A DNA stretch of 20,238 bases, from positions 1 through 20,238 of the forward strand of contig USCI01000043.1 in the NCBI GenBank assembly GCA_900553255.1, given 5' to 3'. Position 1 is the first letter of the stretch; each line of letters begins with the position of its first letter. Origin of the DNA: an uncultured Oscillospiraceae bacterium. GTDB lineage: Bacteria > Bacillota > Clostridia > Oscillospirales > Acutalibacteraceae. Below are positions 1 through 7,200 of this stretch, in pieces. The notes under the pieces were generated by a model. That model was not told the DNA's origin. It saw nothing but the letters and a program-made list of their open reading frames with translations, and searched no databases. Position numbers and translations under genes: made by a program.

Positions 1-2
1 GT

Positions 3-54
3 CGAAAACTTTTTGTGCACTATTTTTTGCGAAACGACTTTTTTGACAGTCTGA
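3..54 (-). repeat. Partial copy (R1) of a dispersed hairpin-rich intergenic repeat
   Basis: Read on the minus strand, positions 54 to 3 match positions 1704-1755 at 50 of 52 bases. The shared segment starts TCAG-N-CTGTC, runs through two A-tracts and ends AAAAAGTTTTCG. The copy continues past the left window edge, so only its first end is visible. It lies directly after the palindrome that follows the SGNH hydrolase gene and has that gene's orientation, as the other two copies do relative to their upstream genes. Confidence 0.85.
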
Positions 55-79
55 GCGGAGACCCGGCCGGGTCTCCGCT
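54..79 (-). terminator. Perfect 13-bp palindrome after the SGNH hydrolase gene
   Basis: GCGGAGACCCGG (55-66) pairs perfectly with CCGGGTCTCCGC (67-78), and A54/T79 extend it by one pair. It lies about 60 bases beyond the stop codon of the minus-strand hydrolase gene, so it probably ends that transcript. No clean T-tract follows on the minus strand because the sequence passes straight into the repeat. Termination is therefore inferred from position and stem strength. Confidence 0.5.
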
Positions 80-140
80 TAATTTAAAAAAAGGACAGCC
101 GGCGTCCCGGCAGAGCATGCGAACCCCTGCCGGGATGGTT

Positions 141-863
141 TTATCCCGCGATGATGCCCCTGCGCCGCAGCGACAGCCCGAGATGCTCGAGCACCTCCTC
201 GATAACCCCGTGCCCCTTGGCGTTGGGGTGGATCCCGTCCGCGCAAAGCAGGTCGCCGTAATGGGTATAGGACAAAAACGCATCCCGCACGTCGGCGATC
301 GGCACATCGGAAGCCTTTGCCACCTGCACCACGGCGTTGTTGTACCGCTCGTGCCAGCGGTAGATGTGCTCCACGTCGCCGAGCCACTGCAGGATGTTGG
401 CACGGTTCAGCCCGGCGCGGGTGAAGAAATCGAAATACCGCACCGCGTGGATCGGCGGCAGGGTCAGCAGCACCGGCTGGATCCCCTTCTGCCGCACCAG
501 CGCAATCATATCGGACAGCCGGGCGGCAAACAGCGCGAGCGGGGTTTTCGGCTGATGCTCTTTTGTCGGCGCGGCCGCGATCTGCGCCCAGTCATAGTCG
601 CAGTCGTTGCCGCCGAACTCGATGAGTGCAGCATCCTCCTCAATTCCGGCGGTCAGATCCTTTTTGAGAATGTCCATCCCCTTGCCGACCGTGCAGCCCA
701 TACGCGCGCGGTTGCGCACCTGCATCCCCAGCGTGCGGGAGGCCATTTCCACGCCGTTCTCCGGCAGCAGCGCGTATTTGTCCCGGCTCTCATCGTAAAT
801 GACGCCCTTCATCACGCTGTCGCCCCAGACGGCGACCTTTTCGACGCGATACAGATTATCCAT
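141..863 (-). CDS. SGNH/GDSL-type esterase/lipase
   Basis: A 240-residue protein with the SGNH hydrolase blocks in order: block I GDS (14-16, nucleophile Ser16), a likely block II Gly near residue 56 (MGCTVGKG), block III GGND (84-87, oxyanion Asn86) and block V DGIHPN (209-214, Asp209 and His212). These complete the expected Ser-Asp-His triad and oxyanion hole. The family removes acyl groups from sugars or lipids, but the substrate cannot be read from sequence. I see no signal peptide or membrane segment, so it is probably cytoplasmic. The ATG at 863 has a GGGAGGAG ribosome site about 8 bases upstream. The gene is divergent from the DUF1836 gene, with a promoter at 928-956. Confidence 0.88.
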   Translation of the reverse strand: MDNLYRVEKVAVWGDSVMKGVIYDESRDKYALLPENGVEMASRTLGMQVRNRARMGCTVGKGMDILKKDLTAGIEEDAALIEFGGNDCDYDWAQIAAAPTKEHQPKTPLALFAARLSDMIALVRQKGIQPVLLTLPPIHAVRYFDFFTRAGLNRANILQWLGDVEHIYRWHERYNNAVVQVAKASDVPIADVRDAFLSYTHYGDLLCADGIHPNAKGHGVIEEVLEHLGLSLRRRGIIAG

Positions 864-912
864 AGATGAACTCCTCCCGGCACGAGAATTTATGTTAAGA
901 AAACGTTAAAAT

Positions 913-929
913 CTAGTTCTTAAAACTAG
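913..929. promoter_or_regulatory. Candidate operator dyad CTAGTT-N5-AACTAG
   Basis: A 6-bp inverted repeat with a 5-base spacer overlaps the predicted -10 hexamer and start-point region of the minus-strand hydrolase promoter. That placement suits a repressor site. The binding protein is unknown. The divergent DUF1836 protein, which carries a MerR-like helix-turn-helix fold, is one candidate by proximity only. Confidence 0.4.
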
Positions 930-956
930 TTTACTTTATAATCATCACTTTGTCAA
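928..956 (-). promoter_or_regulatory. Sigma-A-type promoter for the SGNH hydrolase gene
   Basis: On the minus strand, TTGACA (956-951) is followed after 17 bases by TAAACT (933-928). The predicted transcript starts roughly 60 bases before the ATG at 863. The local A/T-rich stretch contrasts with the GC-rich coding regions. Confidence 0.6.
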
Positions 957-972
957 TGAATATTTTATGAAC

Positions 973-1001
973 TTGAATAGTATGAAGCATTATGTTATAC
1001 T
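973..1001 (+). promoter_or_regulatory. Sigma-A-type promoter for the DUF1836 gene
   Basis: TTGAAT (973-978), a 17-base spacer and TATACT (996-1001). Because it spans position 992, it rules out an upstream in-frame ATG there and supports the start at 1058. It is divergent from and adjacent to the hydrolase promoter. Confidence 0.65.
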
Positions 1002-1057
1002 TTATACTTGTCAAAACATGTCATCGGACCTGTGCCGGGAAGGGGTGGGGCAAGAGG

Positions 1058-1654
1058 ATGGAAGAGCATTGGAAAAACCTTGAGGGCTGGATTGCGGAGA
1101 TCCGGGATTATGAACCGACAGCGTGGGAGCGGATGCCGGAACTGGATTTGTATATGGATCAGGTCATTACCCTGATGGACAAGCAGCTCACGCCGTTCAC
1201 AACCGACGGTGGGGACAAGCTGCTGACGCCGAGCATGATCAATAATTATGTCAAGGACGAGGTGCTGCCGCGCCCGGTGAAAAAGAAGTATTCGCGGGAC
1301 CATCTGGCGATGCTGATGATGATCTGCATACTCAAGCCGGTGCTGTCGCTGCCGGAGATCCACGAGATCATCCGGGGGCTGGTGTCGGAGCGCAGTGTGG
1401 AGGAGATGTACCCGGACTTTGCCCAAAAGCAGCAGAGCACCCTCCGGGAGGTGGCGGCCCGCATGCAGGAATTCCCGGAATACGACCGGGAAACGCTGTA
1501 CCGCAAGGCGGTGGGCCTTGCGCTGGAGGCGGCGGCGCGCCGGATCGCGGCGGAGCGGATCCTGGCCGCGCTGGCGGCAGACCGTCCCGCCGAGGACGAG
1601 GAGGCCAAAAAGGGCAAAAAGAAAGCCGACGGCGAAGTACCGGCGGCAGAATAA
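1058..1654 (+). CDS. DUF1836 domain-containing putative transcriptional regulator
   Basis: A 198-residue protein. Residues about 55-107 match the DUF1836 pattern I know from Firmicutes: LLTPSMINNYVKDEVL, a PRPVKKKYSRDHL stretch, and MMICILKPVLSLPEIHEII. The family is regarded as having a MerR-like helix-turn-helix fold. Its targets are unknown. The C-terminal 40 residues are rich in Ala, Glu and Lys and look disordered. I start at ATG 1058, preceded by the purine-rich GGAAGGGGTGGGG; an in-frame ATG at 992 overlaps the promoter -10. The gene stands alone, diverges from the hydrolase, and is followed by a hairpin at 1667-1704. Confidence 0.8.
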   Translation: MEEHWKNLEGWIAEIRDYEPTAWERMPELDLYMDQVITLMDKQLTPFTTDGGDKLLTPSMINNYVKDEVLPRPVKKKYSRDHLAMLMMICILKPVLSLPEIHEIIRGLVSERSVEEMYPDFAQKQQSTLREVAARMQEFPEYDRETLYRKAVGLALEAAARRIAAERILAALAADRPAEDEEAKKGKKKADGEVPAAE

Positions 1655-1666
1655 CGTTGTTAAGAC

Positions 1667-1704
1667 AAACCGCCTTTCCCGCAGTGAAGCGGGAAAGGCG
1701 GTTT
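1667..1704 (+). terminator. Strong hairpin after the DUF1836 gene; left flank of repeat R2
   Basis: A 16-bp perfect stem, 1667-1682 with 1689-1704, has a 6-base loop AGTGAA. It begins 12 bases after the stop codon. The T-tract is short (GTTTC), so termination efficiency is uncertain. The same hairpin, with one compensated base pair and a reverse-complementary loop, recurs at 1977-2006 on the far side of the repeat. Confidence 0.6.
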
Positions 1705-1974
1705 CAGTCTGTCAAAAAAGTCGTTTCGCAAAAAATAATGCACAAAAAGTTTTCGCCCGCCTTTTTCGAAAAGGCGGCGGGGTCAAGGGGCGGAGCCCTT
1801 GGCGCGTCCCGCAGGACGCGAAATCCTTTGCTTTCATAAGGATCAGGAAGGGAGACGCAACAGCCCGGTGGGCTGTTGCGTCGTGGGAAACCCTATCAAG
1901 GGGTTTCCCGATGCGGCGTATCACGCCGCATTTGTGCAACCTGCTATCTGCCAACCAGTTTTTCGACACGCTGA
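1704..1974 (+). repeat. Complete copy (R2) of a dispersed multi-hairpin intergenic repeat
   Basis: The element starts TCAGTCTGTCAAAAAA and ends TTTTTCGACACGCTGA, which are imperfect inverted repeats of each other. Inside lie seven consecutive stem-loops: 1758-1776 (8 bp), 1784-1801 (6 bp), 1803-1820 (7 bp), 1823-1843 (6 bp), 1854-1882 (13 bp, loop GGT), 1885-1909 (9 bp) and 1911-1931 (9 bp). Positions 1769-1974 match 11762-11967 at 201 of 206 bases without indels. The element fills the convergent gap between the DUF1836 gene and the acyltransferase gene. Short open frames through it follow from the hairpins and have no protein-like features or ribosome sites. Confidence 0.9.
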
Positions 1975-1976
1975 AC

Positions 1977-2010
1977 CGCCCTTCCCGCTTCACAGCGGGA
2001 AGGGCGTTTT
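1977..2010 (+). terminator. Intrinsic terminator at the right flank of repeat R2
   Basis: A 13-bp stem, CGCCCTTCCCGCT (1977-1989) with AGCGGGAAGGGCG (1994-2006), loop TCAC, followed by TTTT. The rest of the gap, 2011-2149, holds nothing I recognise apart from weak dyads. It is the 3' region of the convergent acyltransferase operon. Confidence 0.65.
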
Positions 2011-2149
2011 AGTTCTCTTCCTTACCGGACACCGTTGGAAGGGCGTAGGGGATAGGCGACCGGTTCCCTGCTTTGAGAAATTGCCCGGTGAACGGCCGAA
2101 TAAAACGCCGGTCTGCGGAAGGCTTGCTTTTGGCGCACCGTTCAGCAAT

Positions 2150-2872
2150 TCAGGTTTCCACCTGTTCCGGCACCTCCGATGGAACCGGCATTTCCTCCTG
2201 ACAGGCGCCCGCCATGCTGTTGAGCGCCCGGGCGATCTGCTGTGCGCAGGCCTGCCGTCCGGCGCGGCCCTCGGCGCAGTAAATCGGCGCGCCGGTATAG
2301 ATGGTTTTTTCTGCCTTGCTGCAGTGTACCGGGATGAACGCGACATCCACCCCGCTGTGGGAGCGGGTCATCCCGGCAATACCGGCAAACCCCGCGTAGG
2401 TTTCGCCCATAAAGGCGCTTTTGCTCTGGTAATCCACGTCCGGACACAGCACGATGCTGTGCCCTTCGGACAGCAGCTCCACCGAGGTGCGCATGGTCTG
2501 CCGCAGGCGGGTGTCCCCGCGGTAGACCGGCACGACGCCGATAGCGGAAAACAGCCCGGGGATCACCAGCGAGAGCACGCCCGAGACCACGGCGGCGGCC
2601 GGCTTCGGCCAGCCGAACCGTTTGGTGAAGGTAAAGTGGTAATACTGATCAAAGCAGGATTTCCGGCTGCAGAATTTCCAATAAACCCACATATGGGATT
2701 CCGGCAGGCACGCCACGGCATGGATCGGACCAAACAGGTTTTGATGGTGGACCACATATACGCAGGGCTGATCCGGCAGCGGGGTCTGATGCACTACGCG
2801 ATAGCGCAGCACGCCCTTTGCGAAGCGTTTCAGCAGGCGTCCGAAGCCGTTCCAACGCGGCGGTTGAGGCAT
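2150..2872 (-). CDS. PlsC-like lysophospholipid/glycerol acyltransferase family protein (atypical motif I)
   Basis: A 240-residue protein resembling the 1-acyl-glycerol-phosphate acyltransferase superfamily. The motif I position reads HHQNLFGP (42-49). The canonical H-x4-D has become H43-x4-G48, so the usual catalytic Asp is missing there. VPVYRGD (114-120) resembles the later phosphate-binding motif, and LCPDVDYQSKS (142-152) occupies the place of the FPEGTRS-like block. A hydrophobic stretch near 94-113 may associate with the membrane. The likely role is acyl transfer to a lipid or glycolipid, but the variant motif makes the reaction uncertain. It starts 24 bases after the GT2-GtrA stop with a GGAAAGGAG ribosome site, so the two genes form an operon. 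Confidence 0.68.
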   Translation of the reverse strand: MPQPPRWNGFGRLLKRFAKGVLRYRVVHQTPLPDQPCVYVVHHQNLFGPIHAVACLPESHMWVYWKFCSRKSCFDQYYHFTFTKRFGWPKPAAAVVSGVLSLVIPGLFSAIGVVPVYRGDTRLRQTMRTSVELLSEGHSIVLCPDVDYQSKSAFMGETYAGFAGIAGMTRSHSGVDVAFIPVHCSKAEKTIYTGAPIYCAEGRAGRQACAQQIARALNSMAGACQEEMPVPSEVPEQVET

Positions 2873-2896
2873 AATAGAAAAGACTCCTTTCCCGAT

Positions 2897-3991
2897 TCAA
2901 GAGGCGGGTTCGTCCTTGGTTTTGTCCTTGGACCTGTTTTTCCCCTTGGCAAACACCCAGCGCAGCTGCACCTGGTAGCTGGCCAGCGCCAGGATGAGAT
3001 CGGTCAGCAGCTTGGCAAGCATTTCGCCCATGCCGGCGAATTCGCACAGCAGGGTGGTGCCGGAAATGCTCGCCACCAGCTGGACCGCCCACAGGCAGTA
3101 GTATTTCCAGATGGTCCCGCCGATCCCCCGGTTCTGAGCGGTTGGCAGGCGGCGGTTAAATAGATAATTGACCATGCTGGACGCCGTACGGGCGATCACC
3201 GCCGCAACGAGCACCCGCGAGCCGAGCGGCCAGGCTGCGAACAGCAGCTTGACCAGCACGCAGTACACCAGCACATCCACCACGGCCGACAAAATTGCTG
3301 AGAAACTGTAATGAAGCACGCCGCTGAGGATCCGGAACAGGATCGGCAGCGAATCGGCCACCGTGCGGTAATGGCTGCCGGCGTTGTTGTCGAAATACAG
3401 CGCTTCAATCGGCACCTGGGTGAATTCCACCGCACTGCGCTTGGCCCACATGAGCATGTTCAGCTCGTAATCGTAGCGGTCGCCTTTCAGCTCGGCCAGT
3501 TCCGCAAGCATACCGGCCGGTATGCCGCGCAGGCCGGTCTGGGTATCCGGCAGCCGGATGTCGTACAGCACCCGCAGGGCAAAGCTGGTCATCCGGTTGC
3601 CCGCAAGCGAGCGTTTCGGCGTGCTTTCATCAAAGCGGCGCTGTGCGAGCACCAGCGTATCCGGCGCCTTTTCCAGCCCCTCCACCATCAGCCGCACATC
3701 CTCGGCGGTATGCTGGCCGTCGCAGTCGGCGGTGACCACCGCGTCGAGGCCCGGCTCTGCTTTCAGCAGGCGGAAAGCGGTTTTCAGCGCGGCACCCTTG
3801 CCGCGGTTGATTTCATGCCGCAGCACCCGGCAGCCCTCCCGCTCCAGCGCATCAAAAAGCGCCGCGTAGGCGGGGCCGCCGCCGTCGTCCACCACCGTGA
3901 TCGCGGTGAAGCCGGCTGCCTTGAGGTCGGTGACGTATTGGGGCAGCCGTTCGTCCGGCTGATACGCGGGGATGACCACTTCCACGTGCAT
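2897..3991 (-). CDS. GT2 glycosyltransferase fused to a GtrA-like membrane domain
   Basis: A 364-residue two-domain protein. Residues 1-210 form a DPM1/GtrB-like GT-A domain: VVIPAYQPDERL (5-16), VVDDG (33-37), NRGKGAALKTAF (62-73), the metal-binding DCDGQH (89-94) and DTQTGLRG (149-156). Residues about 230-347 form a GtrA-like domain with about four membrane segments, the NYLFNR signature (275-280) and the closing RWVF (344-347). Such proteins transfer sugar from a nucleotide donor to polyprenyl phosphate and help move the lipid-linked sugar across the membrane. Sugar and acceptor are not readable. AAGGAG lies 9 bases before the ATG. It is the first gene of an operon with the acyltransferase, suggesting a shared glycolipid or envelope pathway. 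Confidence 0.86.
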   Translation of the reverse strand: MHVEVVIPAYQPDERLPQYVTDLKAAGFTAITVVDDGGGPAYAALFDALEREGCRVLRHEINRGKGAALKTAFRLLKAEPGLDAVVTADCDGQHTAEDVRLMVEGLEKAPDTLVLAQRRFDESTPKRSLAGNRMTSFALRVLYDIRLPDTQTGLRGIPAGMLAELAELKGDRYDYELNMLMWAKRSAVEFTQVPIEALYFDNNAGSHYRTVADSLPILFRILSGVLHYSFSAILSAVVDVLVYCVLVKLLFAAWPLGSRVLVAAVIARTASSMVNYLFNRRLPTAQNRGIGGTIWKYYCLWAVQLVASISGTTLLCEFAGMGEMLAKLLTDLILALASYQVQLRWVFAKGKNRSKDKTKDEPAS

Positions 3992-4080
3992 GTCGGTTTT
4001 CTCCTTGCCATCGAGAATTTATCCAAAAAGCATACTTTTTTAGACGATTATGCGTTTAAAAGAAATACGGATTTGTATAG

Positions 4081-4113
4081 ATACCATTGCCAAAGACGGC
4101 GATGGTATTTTTT
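4081..4113 (+). other. Hairpin in the leader of the GT2-GtrA operon; terminator-like on the opposite strand
   Basis: ATACCATTGCC (4081-4091) pairs with GGCGATGGTAT (4098-4108) through 11 pairs with one G-U, loop AAAGAC. On the plus strand it ends in TTTTTT (4108-4113), a textbook intrinsic terminator, yet no plus-strand gene feeds it. On the minus strand it lies inside the roughly 170-base leader of the glycosyltransferase operon. The rest of the gap between 3992 and 4285 contains only the operon promoter and no gene I can support. Confidence 0.5.
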
Positions 4114-4166
4114 CAGCTTTGCGGCAAACCGTATAAGGACAGCCATTGTCCGGGGGCGTCCTATAA

Positions 4167-4195
4167 AGTATACCAAGTTATTCTGCTGGGTGCAA
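4167..4195 (-). promoter_or_regulatory. Sigma-A-type promoter for the GT2-GtrA/acyltransferase operon
   Basis: On the minus strand, TTGCAC (4195-4190), a 17-base spacer and TATACT (4172-4167). The predicted leader to the ATG at 3991 is about 170 bases and contains the stem at 4081-4108. Confidence 0.65.
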
Positions 4196-4285
4196 CCCGG
4201 AGAACCTGTCCTTTCGCGTATCTTAAGAAATCCTTTTTCTTTTCTTCGGTACGCGGCACATGGGACAGGCCGGCATCCGGGCGGT

Positions 4286-7200
4286 TTACTCGAGCAGCTC
4301 GAGCAGCTGATCCGGGGTGAGCGACGCCACAAAGCTGTCGCCGGAGGGGAGGATGGCGTCCGACAGGCGCTGTTTTTCCTCCTGCAGCCGGAGGATGCGG
4401 TCCTCCACCGTGTCGGAGGCGATGAGCTTATAGACCTGTACGCTGTGGGTCTGGCCGATCCGGTGGGCGCGGTCGGTCGCCTGGTTCTGGGCGGCCAGGT
4501 TCCACCAGGGGTCGTAATGGATCACGATGTCCGCGCCGGTGAGGTTCAGGCCGGTGCCGCCCGCCTTGAGCGAGATCAAAAACACATCGGTGTCGTCCCG
4601 GTTGAAGCTCTCGACGAGCACGGCGCGCTGCTCCTTGGGGGTGGAGCCCCGCAGGGTGCACGAGCGCAGCCCCTCCGCCGCGATGCGCCCTTCGAGCCGT
4701 TCGAGCATGGAGGTGAACTGCGAGAACAGCAGCACCTTGTGCCCGCCGGCCGCCGCCTCATGCAGCAGCTCCATGCAGGAATCCAGCTTGGCGCTGCCGC
4801 CGGCGTAGTCCTCCCGGCACAGCGCCGGATCGCAGCAGATCTGCCGCAGCCGGGTCAGCACCGCGAGCACCGTCATATGGCTTGCGCCGAAGCCGCGCTC
4901 GGCGAAGGCGTGGCGCAGCTGCTTCTTCGCGTCGGCGAGCGCGCTGCGGTACAGCGCCTGCTGCTCGTCATACAGCGCGCAGCGCACGATGCTTTCGGAT
5001 TTCGGCGGCAGCTCCCGCAGCACCTCCTGCTTGAGCCGGCGCAGGATAAACGGTTCGGTCATGCGCCCGAGCCGCTCGAGCGCCGCGGTATTGCCGCCGC
5101 GCACGATCGGGATCTCGAACCGTTCCCGGAACCGGGTATAGCTGTACAAAAAGCCGGGCATGAGGAAATCGAAAATGCTCCACAGCTCGCTCAGGCGGTT
5201 TTCGATCGGGGTGCCGGTGAGCGCGAAGCGCTGGCGGCTTACGATCGCCTTGACCGCCTTGGCGTTCTGGGTGGAGTGGTTTTTGATATACTGCGCCTCG
5301 TCGAGGATGTGGTAGCGGAACTCCCGGCCCTGATAGAATTCGATGTCCCGCTTGAGCAGGTCGTAGGAGGTGATGACCACATCATAGCCCACCGTCTGCC
5401 GGATGGCCTGCTGCCGCTGCTCGGCCGTGCCGAGCACGGTAAGGACGGTCAGCTGCGGCGCAAAGCGGGCGATTTCCCCCGCCCAGTTGAGCACGAGCGA
5501 AGCGGGGCAGACCACCAGCGAGGGCAGGTCGTTGCCGTTTTCCCGCGCATCGAGCAGCAGCGAGATCACCTCAAGCGTTTTGCCCAGGCCCATATCGTCG
5601 GCCAGGATGCCGCCGAAGCCGTAATGTTCCAGCGTTTTCAGCCAGCGGTGCCCGGTCTTCTGGTAGTTGCGCAGCACCCCGTCGAGGCTCGCAGGCACCG
5701 GAAAATCGTTTTCCGAAACGTTGTGCAGGCTTTTGACCAGTTCCTTGAACCGGCTGTCCCGCTTGAACTGGATGCGCTCGTTTTCCCGCAGCACCCGGTC
5801 GAGGTACATCGCGCGGTATTTCGGCGCGCTGATGCGCCCGGTGCGCAGCTCCCGGTCGGTGAGCGCCAGCCCGTCCGCAATCTGTGCGAGGCCGGCGAGC
5901 GCGGATTCGTCGAGGGTGACGTACCGGCCGGTTTTGAGCCGGTGGAACCGCCGGCCGCGGCGGTAATCCTCCAGCACGCCGCCGAGCTCCTCCGGGTCGA
6001 TGCCGTCGGTGTCGATGGTCAGGTCGAGCAGGCGGCTGTTCAGGCTCACCCCGACCGACACCCGCGGGGGCGGGTCGATGCCGATGCTGCGGTAGGCGTC
6101 GGTGGCGTAAACGGCGGCGACCGTGCCGATTTCCGCGGCGCCGTCGGTGAGGAAGCGGTAGATCACATCGTCGTCCCCGCGCAGCACAAGGACGCCGGGA
6201 TCGGGGTCATAGTGCGGGAAATAGCGCTGCAGCACCAGCCGCGCACGGGTTTCCCCGATCCGGTCGCGACGGTCGGTGGACGGCTTCGCCTCCCCGTACA
6301 GGTCGGTTTTTTCCTCCCCGTAGCAGCACAGCACCTTGGCGGTGATGGTGTTGCTGTCGGGGGCGTCGAGGTACACCTCCACCTCCAGCGGCAGCGGCAG
6401 ATAGTCGGTCAGCTGCTCCTCGCAGCCGTCCGCCTGCACGTACGGGCGGATGGAGGGCAGCACGCTGCCGCAGAATTCCGCCATATCGGCGCGGGCGATG
6501 AACAGCGCGCCGTGCCCGGCCTGCAGGGCGCGGAACAGCGGCGCCATCTGCCGGGAGCATTCCGGCGTACAGCGGCACAGGGTGTCGCCGGTGAGGACGT
6601 ACGAATACCGGCTGCCGGAAAAGCAGGCGATCTCGTCGCACAGCAGCGAAAAGCCGCCTTTTTCCGGCGCTTCGGAGAGCGTCAGCGACAGCTTCGGGTC
6701 GCGCGCCTTCAGGCGTACCGGCCTGGTGCCGTCCCCCTCCCGGAACGGCACGCTGCGCCCCTCGTACAGGGAGAAGAATTCATCCAGCGCGCCGGGGGTC
6801 AGCAGCAGTTCCCGCGCGGCGGCATCGGAGCTCTGCCCGGCTGCGCCGCGCACCGCCTGTTCGTCCGCGTGCCGGCCGAGCAGGAAATCCAGCAGCGGCC
6901 GGGATTCGGCGGTAAAGCTGTCCGGGTGGTGCAGCAGCTGGAGATGCCGCCCGTAGGCGACGGTGTTGCCCTCCCGCATATCGGCACAGAAGCGGCCGAT
7001 GTCCCGCAGCACGTACTGCCGCCGGCCGGCGAGGGAAAAGGACAGGGTGAGCTGCCCGCGGCGGCGCTGCAGCGTGGGCAGCAGGTCCACCTTATCCGCC
7101 TCATCCTCCGCAGCAGCGAGCTGCTGCACGGCGTTTTCGGTGACATAGGCGTCCATCATCCGCCGCGCCGCGGTATCGGTGTGGTATTCCGCCGTATGCG

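Noticed and set aside
1704..1974. CRISPR array or tandem repeat
   Set aside because: The stem-loops in the element differ in sequence and length and have no regular spacers.
1712..3163. Open frames running through repeat R2, and the near-identical ones through R3 at 11561-12013
   Set aside because: The matching protein strings arise because both copies share the hairpin DNA. Substitutions preserve base pairing rather than protein sequence, and no ribosome sites precede them.
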